A stretch of 64,000 nucleotides of DNA from the NCBI GenBank assembly GCA_947579605.1, contig OX388329.1, forward strand, positions 204,153-268,152, written 5' to 3'. The translations under genes were made by a program, and so were the position numbers. This document shows, piece by piece, positions 33,733 through 46,790 of this stretch; position 1 is the stretch's first letter; each line of letters starts with the position of its first letter. This DNA comes from Athripsodes cinereus (lineage: Eukaryota; Arthropoda; Insecta; Trichoptera; Leptoceridae). The notes below the pieces were generated by a model that saw nothing but the letters and a program-made list of their open reading frames with translations, searched no databases and was not told where the DNA came from.

Positions 33733-33795
33733 CAGTGAGTCACTGGCAAAGAATAGATCTCCCACTCTTTCTTGAAATTTTTTAGTGATCTTTAA
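33733..33795 (+). mobile_element. SINE-like family 1, head fragment
   Basis: CTGGCAAAGAATAGATCTCC then CACTCTTTCTTGAAATTTTT resembles the first ~60 bp of the family. Confidence 0.5.
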
Positions 33796-34076
33796 AACTG
33801 TGGTGCGCGGAATAAGTGGTACCGGGCCGCGGATTTTTATATAAAATTCGGTCCTTTTTCAGTTTATTATCTAAATATATTATATACTCTCACATACCTA
33901 CAAAGGTATCTATGTATGTATACTCTCTGTCCTTATTCGTACTTTATTGTTGTAATTATACATTTTTATATTATGAACCTACCTACCTACCTTGTGTACC
34001 TATGTATGAATGTATGTATGTATGTATGTAGGTAACATATATTATTGCATAATTAATATACAGGTAGTAAGATTTC

Positions 34077-34500
34077 TTCCGTGGAGCAACCGGCAATCAA
34101 TTAATTGGTCTCCCACTCTCTTACGCAAGTTTTCGAGTGTCCTGTAGGTAAAAGGCAGGGGATTGAAAAAGTAAAAATATGTTATTACATCTTAAATTCA
34201 GCGATTAGATTTGCCACCCATCCTGATTGTTTTAATTTTTGTTGGCACGGCTGATGATGACGGCTTGCTTGTTTATAACACGCAGCTGGGCCCTAATTCG
34301 GATTGCTCGCACCGTCAGTAACGCTACATTATCTCCATGGTAACAACAATATCTCCATGCCAACAATGGCGCAACATTAACAATTTCCATTGTTACCATG
34401 GAGATAATGTACCGTTACTGACGGTGCGAGGAACCCGACTTAGGCACCTGTTCTGCTGGTTGCTCCACTTGTGGGATATGCCTTGACGGTGTAGTGGATT
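34077..34500 (+). mobile_element. SINE-like family 1 interrupted by a foldback element
   Basis: Head TTCCGTGGAGCAACCGGCAA, middle CTTAAATTCAGCGATTAGAT, then after an insert (34288-34450) the 3' end TTGCTCCACTTGTGGGATAT GCCTTGACGG. The insert sits just before the conserved TCTGCTGG. Confidence 0.85.
34288..34450. mobile_element. Foldback element nested in a SINE
   Basis: The left arm CTCGCACCGTCAGTAACG-C-TACATTATCTCCATGG is mirrored by CCATGGAGATAATGTA-C-CGTTACTGACGGTGCGAG. Pairing continues outward more loosely (CCTAATTCGG against CCGACTTAGG). CTG on both sides could be a 3-bp target duplication. No coding. Bases 34501-35690 hold no recognised gene. Confidence 0.82.
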
Positions 34501-35690
34501 TGTGAGAATAGTATATCGACTGTCCAGCCCCACAACTCAACAAGTTGAAATGTCTTTTATTCCAGAAATCGCTATTTTTGTAATTTTGGTATACCTATTA
34601 ATATATATTATGTTTTAAAAACGCAACAGAAAGTGAAATGTACTATGCAATAATTGCACTGTTAGAGGCATTATGTTACCTTTGTTCCATTCAATAGTTA
34701 ACAATTCCAAATATTCATTTTTGGAATTGAAAATTGGCACATTTTTTTTACATTAACTTAATACCGATTTTATATATAAAGGGAACTGTGTATTTTTTTA
34801 CATTTATTTGTTTGTGGAATATTGAAATAATGGAGTTAATTTTGTGAAATACCAATTAAATCAAAATTTTATTTTTTTTGGCTTGTTGATAGGTATGTGG
34901 AGCTGGATAGACAGACGTACATACATACTTATTATTATGAAATATTTGGCTAATGCTGGTTGTTATTTTTCAGTACTATATCTATATATTCATATTGACA
35001 CAGGTACGCCAATATTATTATGTTACTTACCTAATTCATTTACTGCCGTACTCACAGATAAAATGCATGCTTAGACTAGGCTAACTAACCGCGAATAAAG
35101 AACCTAAACCGTGACTAAATACAAATATTTATTCGCTATATATACTTATTTATAATTCATATTTGAATCAAAAATTTTCATCCTTTCATCCGTTTTAGCA
35201 GCTACTTTATTATTTTAGCTCGAAAATTGACACGTTCTCGCAACGTCGTCTATATTCGAACGAAAACAAAACGAAAAAGCAACGCTTAAATGTTTTTGGA
35301 CTACGGGTCAATGAATATTCATAAACATTAATAAACATTCGAACGCCAAGTATTGGGATTAAGAATAAATTACTTTAGTCAGGAATAAATGTAGTAACAA
35401 CTAAGTAATCTCTCATTCTACATAATATTATTATGTAGGTATCTGCGTTCCCAGGAGAAGGGTTGAAAAGCGATATTAATGATAATGTTGTAACAGACCT
35501 AATCATAGTAAGTGCTAAAGTTGTCACATAATCAATTCTAACTTTATTAGTGAGTACGGCTATTTATCACTTATTAAATTAAATAGGTATATTTAAGTAC
35601 CTGACTATTTATAAATAAGAAGTAATGCATTAATGTTTATTTTATTCCTATTGTTGATTTTGTGATATTATTTAAAAACATTTCACATTA

Positions 35691-36173
35691 ACGACCAGTT
35701 TCATAAAGAAAGATAAAAGTTTCCGCGGGTTTCAAAAAAAAATTAAATAAGAAAGAGGGCTGTATTTTGAGTAGGAGAAATCAGGGTGAATGTTTGAGAA
35801 ATTGTTTGAATGTAGAAGAAGCGAAAAAGTATTTAAGAATAGGTCTATGTGGCGTTCCATCCTCTTTGCTCACCCCGCTTGTGGTAGGCAGACATAGTGA
35901 GGTTATTAGTAGATAAAAAGTCCGAAATGTCTTAATTATAATTAAAATTTTCAAAATTCCTATATTACTCATTTCCCATGCTACGATAAGTTAAGGAAAT
36001 CTAAGGCCGCTTCTATAAAAAAGAAATTGTTTCTTCTACTTTTCGCGGAAACAAATTAGAAGTACCTATATTTTTATGAAACCGGTTAAGAGTCTCTAAA
36101 TTTAAAAATAGTTTACGAAACCCAAATTCCATTATAAATAAAGAGGAACTTTATCTTTAATGAAACCGGGTGT
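35691..36173. mobile_element. TIR element (MITE-like) with LINE fragment inside
   Basis: ACCAGTTTCATAAAGAAAGA at the left and TTTATCTTTAATGAAACCGG at the right are imperfect inverted repeats. A similar ATGAAACCGG string lies at about 36077. A LINE fragment sits between them at 35755-35895. Boundaries are approximate. Confidence 0.5.
35755..35895 (+). pseudogene. LINE family A short 3' fragment
   Basis: GGCTGTATTTTGAGTAGGAG, then TTTGAGAAATTGTTTGAATG and TTCCATCCTCTTTGCTCACC match family A loosely. Confidence 0.6.
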
Positions 36174-36411
36174 AAATATCTTAATTATTGCACTTAAAAT
36201 AATGTATTAGGTATTTGAACATTATGAAAATAATAAATATGTAGATATTGTGCACCAGTTAAGGGTTCATTTATTTATATATTATAATAATTTATTATAA
36301 TTTTTACTAAATAAAATGTATAAATCACTACATACATACCTAGGTACATAATAATGTAATTTCAAGAATATTAAATTTTATAGCTCTCATGTAGGTATTT
36401 TATACTACTAC

Positions 36412-36470
36412 TACTACTATACCATCACGGCATATCCCACAAGTGGGGTAGCCAGCAGACCAGCTGCATA
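36412..36470 (-). mobile_element. SINE-like family 1, 3' end only
   Basis: The - strand reads TCTGCTGGCTACCCCACTTG then TGGGATATGCCGTGATGGTA and a TAGTAGTAGTAG tail, the clearest example of the family's tail. The rest of 36174-36986 shows only AT-rich sequence. Confidence 0.75.
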
Positions 36471-36986
36471 GGTATTTTATTTGTATTGAAAATAATTTAT
36501 TATGCTTCTACTTAAAGAGTTGCCATTATTGAAAAATAAGCACCTATATACCTTCCTATATAAGTATGAATTATCATCCCTAGCCCCATTTTAGGTTTTT
36601 ATTGTGATATAGGTAATTATCAAGAAATATTATTATTTTAAAAAATGAAGAAAAGTAAAAATGATGTACGTTTCTTACCTATTAGATAATATTATGTACA
36701 ATTGTACTTAGTTAAAAATACATTATAGTACTCCCATGTAAATGATTCATACCTGAATAAATTTTGGATAATAAGTACATGAAACTCATCTGATCAGCTG
36801 ATTGATCTAATAGTATATATACCCACTGAATATGATTATACATAATATTATTATGTACCTAGGTAGGTATGATAGTATGATGATATTATGTATAACATGC
36901 ACCCAACTACATATAATATTTTGTTAATATATTATTATTGTGTGTGTGTCTGTACTTGCATATATCTACCTGCTACCAATAATTAG

Positions 36987-37164
36987 TGCGAATGGTGTTC
37001 GAGTTGTTTTTCTAACAATCGCAACAATCGCAACCACAACAACAACTCTTTCGGTATGGATTCCATCTCTTACACACCCCGCCTGGACCCCCTGCCCCCG
37101 CCCGGGCCGTCCCTCCCGCCCCGCATCCCAAGGGCCTTCACTAGAAAGAACCTCTGCAGGCTTC
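36987..37164 (+). CDS. Host gene exon encoding Cys cluster and Asn/Pro-rich linker
   Basis: The acceptor CCAATAATTAG opens in phase 0, matching the phase-0 end of the exon at 25272. The donor CTTC|GTGAGT leaves one base, matching the next exon. The frame reads CEWCSSCFSNNRNNRNHNNN, then SFGMDSISYTPRLDP and LPPPGPSLPPRIPRAFTRK. Three cysteines directly after the membrane helix are plausible palmitoylation sites. The acceptor is not strongly pyrimidine-rich, so its exact position is the least certain; GTGTTCGAG a little downstream is an alternative but would break phase. GC content rises sharply over this exon compared with its surroundings. Confidence 0.68.
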
Positions 37165-38025
37165 GTGAGTACCTACTGCACACATCAAACTTCAGATTAT
37201 ACCTATATATATGTGTATTGTTGTGTTGCTCTGTGTTTGGTTTCACCTACATATTATGTATGTCTCGTACAATTATTCTTAATATTCTTATTTATGTCAT
37301 ATACTTATCCCTCTGTGTTGTGACAATGTATATGTACACCTATACATCTACCTACATAACATTATTTTTATCGTCGTTGCATATTAAAAAAAGAAGTATG
37401 TGCGAACATTTTTATTTAGGTATACTCTTTAAAAACTGTTCATTAGTTCATTAAAATAATTGTTGTTTGGACTTTTTATTGGCATGTGATATTATTCTTT
37501 AAGTATTGAATTTTAATATTTGATAGGTACTAAGAATCACTTTATAAAATGGTTATGATGTCATTATAAGTAGTTTATTCTAGAAATGTCAAAACATTTA
37601 TAAACACACATACCCCTTTTTGAATATACGTCGTTCAAACTGAATGCATGATATGACTGTACCTATCTATGTACATTAGTTTTAAATATATGTAAGTGGT
37701 TTGTAATCGAAAGTGGACAAATATATTAATATCTTATTTTTCAACTTAGAGTGCAAAAATATTCTTCTTTGATACATTTTCCTTATTAATAATCTAAATG
37801 AATGTTGAAATAATAAAATAAAAAAAATAATGAAATCGATGTTAGTATCGAAATCAATAAAAAGCTAATTAGCTTTTGATTTCTAATAACATTTTACTCT
37901 AAATGAATTTGTCTAGTTTCAATACCAAATCACATATTTCTACATACACACTCACAAATAAGACATTTTTAATAGTTACAATTAAAATGAAATGAAATGA
38001 AATGAATACATTTCCCGCATAAATT
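37165..38025. other. Gap: intron, AT-rich, no feature
   Basis: Only microsatellite-like and AT-rich sequence was seen. Confidence 0.5.
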
Positions 38026-38243
38026 TTTATTTATTTATTTATTATGTATAACCAATATTGAGTGACATGACAGTTGTTACCTTTGCAACACTCAAATTAA
38101 CGAAGACGAATCTGAATTTAAAATATACACCAGACATCCTTATATTAAACAATAAAGTATGTTGGCAGAACGGGTGGAATCGAACCCGGATCTCTCAATA
38201 GCAAGTCTGAGACTCTACCAACAGGTTACCGACCACTTCTGTA
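38026..38243 (-). mobile_element. tRNA-derived SINE, family 3
   Basis: The - strand head reads GTCGGTAACCTGTTGGTAGA then GTCTCAGACTTGC, with B box GGGTTCGATTCC. A ~140-bp body and an (ATAA)n tail at 38026-38042 follow. The A and B boxes mark an internal pol III promoter. The acceptor stem does not close, so it is a SINE and not a tRNA gene. Confidence 0.78.
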
Positions 38244-38742
38244 TTTTTATTTCCGAATGTAAATAATAAAAGTGTTTTATTTGACTTAATTTAAACGTTT
38301 GCCAAACTTTGTACGACAATTTATTTAATGTTAATTAATTATTGTTTCGTGAATGTTATCATCTTTACAATGTATGTATGTCTCAATTGTTATAATATGT
38401 CGCATGCGAGTACCTGTTTGTACATGTTTTTATCTTAATTTATTTATTTGATCAATCTTAAAGTTACAGCTATTATATATTACATGATAAACAAAACAAA
38501 AGTTGAATAAATTTAAAACTAATTAGGTACAGCATAAGTTATATATTACAAAACTTATGTAATGTTAATGAAACAAGTTGGTAATACTTAACTAACAGCT
38601 TCATATAACATTCAGACAATAATCATAAAACTTTTTAAATTGTCTTATTCTAAATTGTGCTACAAATCTATCAACAATTAATTAATAAATTATCCATGTT
38701 AGTTGCATAATGTTATTTCTGTTTAAATTATTTTATTCATTT

Positions 38743-38800
38743 ATTTATTCATCATTAATACACGGCGTGAACCTTTTACATGTCAAACATATAACACAAA
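38743..38800 (-). repeat. (TAAA)n-tailed repeat end, copy 3
   Basis: ATTCATTTATTTATTCATCA then TACACGGCGTGAACCTTTTA and CATGTCAAAC resembles the junction at 30340. Confidence 0.4.
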
Positions 38801-41027
38801 AAACAATTATAATAATTATATTATTTAATTCATGTATTGGACAGTTACTCCACTAATAATATTTCTTTTTTGATAACAATTGTTAGGTATTGACGATGTA
38901 TCCAGATATGGTTATTTCCGTTATTTGCAAATTGGTAACAGGGAATATGTAGATACAGGTGGTAGGCAGTTAATAATTTCATATAATTATTACAAATATC
39001 ATTTGAGAATAAGTCTAATACGTAAGTTAGGTACCTATCTATTATTGTTCAGCTCTTTATGATGATAGTACGATAGGGTATTTACCAACATAGGCGGGAA
39101 TAAACCAAAACGATAATAAATGACGGGCTGTTGGAAATAGTAGGTAGGTAGGTAATTATTATTAATAACCAATTTGTAAATCAATATTAATTTATTTGAG
39201 GATATAAATACTGGATGTGTATATAAATGTTCTCAGTATGGATTGTGGAATATTAATTATTGTCATTCCATTGCTAGTTTTAATTAATCCTCCACGCATA
39301 TAAATGAAGGATTTAATATTATTATTATTTAAATTATTAATCACATTCATTGAATATTGAAAAAAATCTGCGAAAGCAGATGACAAAGGATGGAATTGTA
39401 TTAACACAGAGCTAGAGGAATTTGAGATACCTATCCATTTAAGTAGGAACCTATGAAGGTATGTATGTATTGGTAGGAACCTACACAGAGACAGAAAGCT
39501 GATATTTAAATGAAGGAGGGAGAGATACTTTTATTTATTTTACTTTCTTCTTTCTCTTCGATAAATAAAAATACAGTGATCTGGGAAAAGATAATTAAAC
39601 GAAACCCGATGGCATCACAAAGGAAAGGAGACAGTATCTTCATTTGTATGCAAATCACTATTCAATATGTACCCTACGTACTTACTTACTCACTTATATT
39701 CCTACATTGCTAGGTACAATATCTTTTCATTGTCTCGCAGACTACTTTCCTTTGCAGCCGTCATGTTCCACCTACAAGTAACTACATATCTACATCTCTA
39801 TCTCTCCACGTGTAATAATATCACCTACTCACTCACTCCGTAGTACGAGTGCATCTCATTACATTATTAATTTGATCTACCAATATTGGTGTTTTTGGTA
39901 ACACTTAATAATCACTGCATTATTATTTGTAATTAATCGTTCTTGTCTACAATAACGTAGGCAGGTACACCATTCACATCTTAAAACCCATTCATAATTC
40001 ATGAATTCCAAATAGTAGGATCGACTAAAAAAATCCGGAAATCATTTGGGAAGCGCAACCCCTTCCTTACCTTGGATAGAATAACTTCCATTCATCAACA
40101 TGATTCAAGTTTGTACCTAATAACAGCATGTTATTATATTTTAAACTTTATTGTAAAGTTTTCAGAAGTTTTGTACAAAAGTGTCTAGGCCCCCAGAGGA
40201 TGAACTATTGGAAAGACATTGGGAAGTAGTGGCGTTCGACTAATATCTTTGTAACAATATTGTACATTCATATATACTTTATTGCTAGCACAACTAACTT
40301 TAACGTAGTTCATTCATTCTGTATTATATAGACATAATTATTACATACCTTTGTAGTATTAAATTACATGTTTCTCAATAAAATAGCTAGGTATGTATTT
40401 ATTACACATTGTAAGGGAATTGATCTATGGGGATTAATATTTTTATATTCCACACTTATATAGGTATTTAGAGCTATATGTATGAAATGAAAGCGATTCC
40501 TAAATCAAATCGTCTATAATTTATTAAATACACCTACATTATATAATTCTTTACGAAGAAGTGAGATTAGTAAGCCCAGCCTAATTAGTCCAGTTTCTTC
40601 ACATTCATACAGATCCCTGATGAGTAAAAATGGAGAGGCCTGAAGTCTAATTTATTCACAAGGTTTTACACATGACACAATACATCTCTTATCTTATTTT
40701 GATTTTTTTTGACAAAGACTGACTGTCTGCTGAACCAAAGATTTTATGATGTTTTTTTTTAGGCAGAATTGCCATCCACACTTCTCAGCATTATTTTATT
40801 ATTTATTTTTAATATTCTTTCTGGCAACATTTTTTTTTTATTTATTTATATAATTTTAAAATTGACGCGGATGTTGATCCTAGATGTTGTAAAGCGCCCT
40901 TGAAGTGATATTATCACAATAGGGCGCTATATCATTTAACTGAATTTTTTTTTTATTATAGTTATGGCAGTTATCTCCCATCTACTTGTGTTAAATTTTG
41001 AATTCATATTAAGATCGTTTTCTTATT
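38801..41027. other. Gap: intron, AT-rich, no gene
   Basis: A tiny LINE-like scrap (TTCTTCACATTCATACAGAT near 40597) and an imperfect AGCGCCCTT/AGGGCGCT palindrome at about 40894-40930 are all that stand out. Confidence 0.5.
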
Positions 41028-41552
41028 GCCGTAATCACAAACATGGAATAAATCCTATTACGACCGTTGTGCCCGGCTAAGTGTCAACTCACTCATTAAT
41101 GGAGATTTATTTTATTACGACTTTATTTGTCTGATTAAAATAATTCTTTTTCAACAGCGACAAACATATTTGGAGCAAATGATCATAGAATAAGTCAATT
41201 CTTTTCTAACTCCTCCTATTTTTTGGTTTTGAATATACGGATAAATAGAAGTCTACTTCTTGCCATAAGTGCAAAAAATACATAGCGAAATAAATAAAAT
41301 AATTGTCTCATTCTACTATTATTATCTTCTACTATTCAATTATTTACGAGACATTGTCAACCTGAAGGTGGAGTTCTACTACCTAAACACAGACACAGTG
41401 AATACAGTGAATCCACAAAATTCATATTAATGTAAAATTATTATTTCCGGTATAGTATTGACTGGGTGTTATTATTTAACTAGAGTTAACTTTTTACTCA
41501 GGTATCAAGTTAGCCAGTGGGTCGAAATATGAATTATCTTTGTGATTACGGC
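41028..41552. mobile_element. TIR element (MITE-like)
   Basis: GCCGTAATCACAAA at 41028-41041 is mirrored exactly by TTTGTGATTACGGC at 41539-41552, enclosing 525 bp without coding. No certain target duplication. Confidence 0.5.
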
Positions 41553-42623
41553 TTAAGTATGTAGGTTATTTTTTATGTGTTGTTGTTGTTGTTGTTGTTG
41601 TGAAATGAAATACTATTTTTTTTATATACAATAAATGTTGCAAGCGGTTTTATAATGATCTGTTGCATGCGACTGCGAAATAATAATTCTCCTCTGATGG
41701 CCAGTTTATTAGTAAAAGTCATCACTCTATTATTGCAATAAACATCGATTTAAAGCTATTTAAAAAAAATATGATGCAAAGATCCATATTTGGCAAATAA
41801 AAAATAAAATGACAATCAGAGTTGAGCACTGTTATTTAAACTTTAATACAGTTAACGGTTAAACATAACTTGTTGGGTGATTATTTTTTTGAAAATTTAC
41901 GCAAGTTTTAATTAGATAAAAATAATTTGTGAATGCTTCCACAAAATGCCAATGCCCATAATGGGTTCCTTCTCGTTACACATTTTTTTGAGAACTTTTG
42001 GCTACAGAAAAGTAACGAAGTTAATTTAATAGAAACTACCTACATATTAACTGTGACTGAAGTTACGATTCTTTTTTATACTTTTCAAAAGTTAGTAAAG
42101 TCGCTAGTTTTTTTTAACGTCAGTGTCCAGTATTGATGACACAACGGAAGTTTACACTGCTACTCTTGATACAACGAAACATTCTTACATAATCAATCTT
42201 TTTTTGTATGATTTTGTATGTATGACATGTAGGCACATATTATATGATTTTATATAATTGACAAAAGGTGAATTATTATTTTGTTATAGTATCATATTAT
42301 TAATAATTTGACCATAACCATAAAAAATAAAATGTATTGTGCTATGCATTACTGTGTTGTCATGTACTGTGATGTGCTGTGTTGCTTTCTTCTTATGTAA
42401 TCATCCACTCAATATCAAATGTCCGGGTAATCACCCTCCGGAGATAAACAACATAGTTGGGTACCTACCTACCTACATATGTACATATACCTGACTTGTT
42501 ATATGTATGTAGATATGCAGCGACTATATATCTACGTACCTACTATGTTGATATGAGGAGGAGTGGTGGTGGATGATGGAATATATTTTGTGATTCTCAT
42601 TGGATTTCTTATATCCCATACAG

Positions 42624-43291
42624 CACACCGCAGAGGTTCCCGCTCCTACCCTGTCCCACGGTACTCCCCAGAGCACACTGCCAGCAACTCCAATGCCAGG
42701 AACACATTCACCGGCGAACCAATGCCAGTCTTGGGATACGTGTACCCACCTAGTGACGAGCATCATCCTCAGCCACCTTCGGAGCCCGGCTGCTCTTATA
42801 TCTTCAACGAGCGACTCATGTCACGCATGTCTCGCGGCTATACCGAGTCCCCCACGATGGTGTTTACGGATGAAACAAGTTTCCATACAAGAAACCCCAT
42901 CCCCATAGCCGTTCCTGACGCTCCACTACCCATTCCTTCAGCCGAAACGATCGAAATCGAAGTCAAGATTGAGAAGCAAGAGCAAAATGATGTAGAGATT
43001 ATTGTCATTGAGGATTTGGACGAAATCAAATTGGCTGACAGCGATTTTGATATGAAGAAGAAGGAAAAGTTCGAGGGAGACATCCCAGAAGCTCTGATAA
43101 TTGAAGAAATTGAGCCGCAACCTTGCTGCACATACACATATTACGATATCAATAAGATGGTCCGTCACGAGACACATTTCGGTGATGAAGATTCTGAAGA
43201 AGTGATCTATGATGCCGTCATGATTCCACCGCCGCCACTAGACACACAAACAGACATCAACAAAGACCAAGAACGTCGTAACAGTGTCTAA
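42624..43291 (+). CDS. Host gene terminal exon, acidic and Pro-rich cytoplasmic tail
   Basis: The acceptor TATCCCATACAG opens with two bases that complete a Pro codon with the previous exon. It then reads HRRGSRSYPVPRYSPEH, a Ser/Pro-rich stretch with PVLGYVYPPSDEHHPQPPSE, RLMSRMSRGY, then an acidic segment (ETIEIEVKIEKQEQNDVEII, VIEDLDEIKLADSDFDMKKK), QPCCTYTYYDINKMV, and MIPPPPLDTQT before the stop TAA at 43289-43291. The residues fall at about 145-366 of the visible protein. Tyr-rich and PPPP motifs could serve as adaptor-binding sites, but that is inference. The open frame extends upstream of the acceptor only by chance. An AATAAA at about 43650 is a candidate poly(A) signal. Confidence 0.85.
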
Positions 43292-44494
43292 ATTACAACC
43301 GCACATACATCATTGTACATACATAAACGTATAAATACATACTTACAAAACACTCAAAATATTCAATAGTTAATTAAAAACCTATTTACAGTTAGATAAC
43401 TATTAGACAATTACAATGCATTCCGAAAAAATTTCAATAGTTCATCCAGTAATAATCGGATTGTCATTTTGTTTCACTATTTACATTAGGTACACAACAC
43501 AATTTACATATTATTATCATAACTATAACACAATTTGTTTAATCATTCTCCATCTCACATAAGATATAATATTATAAGATGTAAGCAACTTATTCATTTC
43601 AAATGGAGAGACGAAATAGACGAATACATCGAACTTAGTTTGATGAAAATAAACTTGAAGACTTTTGAAAGTGCTTATTGTAGAAAAGTTAAAGATCATT
43701 CCAAATGTAAGGTCTAGTGTTTGTGCATAATATGTGTAAGTGATGTTATCGGAGATAACTGGATTATGTATGTATGTATTTACATTTGTTAACCATTATT
43801 ACCTACATATATTTATTATAATTATTATTCTTCAAAGTATTTATATTTTAAGTATTAATTTGTTCCGGGCCATTATGAGGCCGTAGTTTCTACCCACCAG
43901 ACCTCGGCCTCATGGTCCGGAACAAGTTTATACTTATAACGCCGGCCGTGAAAGCTAAAGGTCTTTTGAAATTTTGTTCGAACTTATTGTTACATTATTA
44001 ACACTTAAGAATTATATTAGTTTCATTGCATTTCAATTTAAAGTAACTAAATCCGTCTTAAATGTGATTATTTTGATCCCAAGGATTATTTTATCGGTGC
44101 TAATAATAAAAATAATTTGACTGAAACATAATTATTTTATTAACTAAATTTTAAATTATTTTATATATTATTGTATCTACATCAAATTTTTATAATCATT
44201 GCAAATTTTATTTTTTATCTCATCTTAGAATGTATTATATTTATTTAAAGAAATGAATGATAGTGATATGAACGGTATGAAAATATAAGAATACCCTTAT
44301 GAAATTAAAGTTGAGTAGAGTATAATATATTGTTATTATATTATATAATCTTATCTATATAAAAATATAATCTATATATACATATTTATAAGTTGTACAT
44401 AAAGATGCTGAGTTTTATATATAGGTTAATGATTATTAAAACTTATTATCCTATTTAGATTATAATTAATGTATATATATAATAAGTTAAAATC
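43292..44494. other. 3' flank of the host gene, AT-rich
   Basis: It holds the candidate 3' UTR, the hairpin at 43860-43925 and otherwise AT-rich sequence. Confidence 0.5.
43860..43925. repeat. GC-rich hairpin downstream of the host gene
   Basis: TTGTTCCGGGCCATTATGAG then GCCG pairs with CGGCCTCATGGTCCGGAACA A, with a small bulge, around a ~21-base loop. It might be a processed RNA structure or a transposon relic. Confidence 0.65.
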
Positions 44495-44640
44495 CATCGG
44501 ATTGGTCTGCAACGAGTTTGGACTCTCTTCTACACTCCTCCCTATTCTCAGCCAGTCTCTTTAACTCCATGTATGAGCCACAGCTCATGTCCCTCTTCAG
44601 TTGGCCCATATAGGCGTCTCTCGGTAATTAAAGTATCATA
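44495..44640 (-). pseudogene. LINE C-terminal fragment, different family
   Basis: The - strand reads RDAYMGQLKRDMSCGSYMEL then KRLAENREECRRESKLVADQ, the style of a LINE RT C-terminus ('LK.D......LKR.AE.R..'). It is short and truncated at both ends. Bases 44641-46429 are AT-rich with no gene recognised. Confidence 0.55.
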
Positions 44641-46429
44641 ATATAAATAAATCAAAAATACGTAAATCCTTCATAAACGTAAAAAATTCTTAAAAAATTA
44701 AAATTCATCACAAATAGGTAAATTCTTCATAATAGTTTTGTAAATATAGTCCCAATAATTATCGATAAATAAATACAGTTGTCAAAAATTATTCGAAATA
44801 ATAATAACAGAGCTCTTGGAACATATTGTTGTGCATACCAAAATTATACATATCATTCATACCAATATATCTGGCTGCGTCTATATTGGCATGAATAATA
44901 AAGCGTGCGACATGAGAGAGTCACTGTAAGAGTAGTGTCCTCTTCTAGCATATTGCCAGCACAAAAAAAAATCGTCAACTCAAACCTTTCGGGTCTAAGG
45001 CACGTTTTTCACGGAAGTGCACAGTCATATATGTATAAGTGCATGGATAATTTGTAAAGCGCCCTTTACTCATAACATAACCTCTAAGGCGTCGTATTTT
45101 GCGTCTATCGTCCGTACCTCCCCTGTAAAAATCTATGTTTTCAACTTCCTTCTGATGCCCTTTCCATTCGCCTCCTCACGCTGACTCAGAGTTAGCTGTA
45201 TTATAATATATTTATGACATAATTATACATACATAGTTTATATTGTACCTATTGTTATAGGTGTTTAGATCATATTTCGAGGTTCTTAATGTTCTGTAAA
45301 ATTTTAGAGTACAGTTAGTCATGTAGGTACATAAAAATAAAAATATATTAAAAATATCCACATTCTTAATTATTTATGTAAATATAAAAAATCTTCACAG
45401 CTCCTAATATACCCCTTAACGTGGAATTCACACCAAATCAAAATTAATTTAAACTTTCCAATATTTCCTTATAAATATACCTTCATAGATTTCTATTGAA
45501 TATTAATATAGTGAGTGCACTAATGTACTAAGTAAATAAATATTATAAAAGGTAGAAACATATGCATGTACAGATATACTCCAAGCCTAATTATTATACT
45601 TTAAATATAAAACTCATTATATATAATTACTATATCTTATTATATATATATATATAATTACTATAACATATTATAAATAATAATTATAACTTATTATATA
45701 TATTATTTAACAATGTGTGAATTTATAATGTATCCATTTATGTAATTGTACTATAAGGTTTATGATGGATTGATGGTTAGATAATTTGGAATGATGAGGT
45801 GATAGGTAATTTTGTGTTTTGAGAATGTAATTTTAAGTAAAATTATAATAAATCCACACATAAATATTTGAGTCGGTTCGTATGTGCGTATGTCCTTTAT
45901 GGACTCTGAAATAAGGAAAGACAGAAGTAAAATAATACACTCTATACGAGGTCTCATCTCCTGGGCACGTTCAAGGCTAAAAACATTTAAAATATCTTAT
46001 GTATTGATAAAGAAATTATAATAATAAAATTTGTATGGAAAAATCTATGAAAGTTTTTGTAAGTAGCAATATTCATGGTCGAACATTTTTCAGTGTACTG
46101 AATTAATTTCACAATGGATGTGATGCGAAATACATCAGTACTGAAACTAAACATTTGGGGATTATTTTGGTTATAAATTGTTGTGTTTGATTATGATAAA
46201 AACTCCTGAATTATGCAAGTTAAAATTGCATATTTTTGACATCTTGGGCTAATTTCATAATGGCCGACATGAATGACATAGAATCCAATACATTAATATT
46301 TTGGTTGGTACATCAGTTCATTAGTTTGTTTGTTTTTTGACTTTTATGTCCTCTGTACGATATGTATCATCCAGTAGGCGAGCTGAAAACATTTAATATG
46401 TATACTTTTATAAAGATTTAATTTATAAA

Positions 46430-46790
46430 TGATGATGTATCAACGATCTTTTGTCGATGTTTGGTAAACTTGAAAATCACTAAAAATCTCATATATCTAC
46501 GACCATGCTATTAATATGTGTTCTTATTTTATTGTTGATATTCAGTTTCTTTTTATTTCAAAATATGGTTACCAATAATATCAAAAACACAGAACTAATT
46601 CAATGATGCTTCAATGTTCTTTTGTCAAAGTAAGGTAAACATCAAAATAAAATAAAAAAACTCATATCTACAACAATACTATTTATATGTGTTCTTATTT
46701 TATTGAAGGATATTCTGAGTTTCTTTTAATTTCTAAATAAAGTTATCTGTTATAACAATCACAGAAAAGGGTGTGAGATGCATCATTCTT
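46430..46790 (+). repeat. Diverged tandem duplication (~180 bp x 2)
   Basis: Both halves contain TATGTGTTCTTATTTTATTG, followed by GATATTC(TG)AGTTTCTTTT, and are preceded by TCTTTTGTC..AG or GATGTTTGGTAAAC. They are AT-rich and noncoding. Confidence 0.65.

Noticed and set aside
36940..37323. 127-codon open frame over the third host exon
   Set aside because: It is in a different frame from the one whose phases match the neighbouring exons, and it continues into intron sequence.
38160..38243. Possible tRNA gene on the - strand
   Set aside because: tRNA-like head of a SINE with an (ATAA)n tail; no closed acceptor stem.
42563..42623. Upstream extension of the last host exon's open frame
   Set aside because: A good acceptor (CCCATACAG) at 42623 with matching phase shows this part is intron.
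42838..43177. Antisense open frames over the host terminal exon
   Set aside because: Shadows of the sense coding sequence without any domain or splice support.
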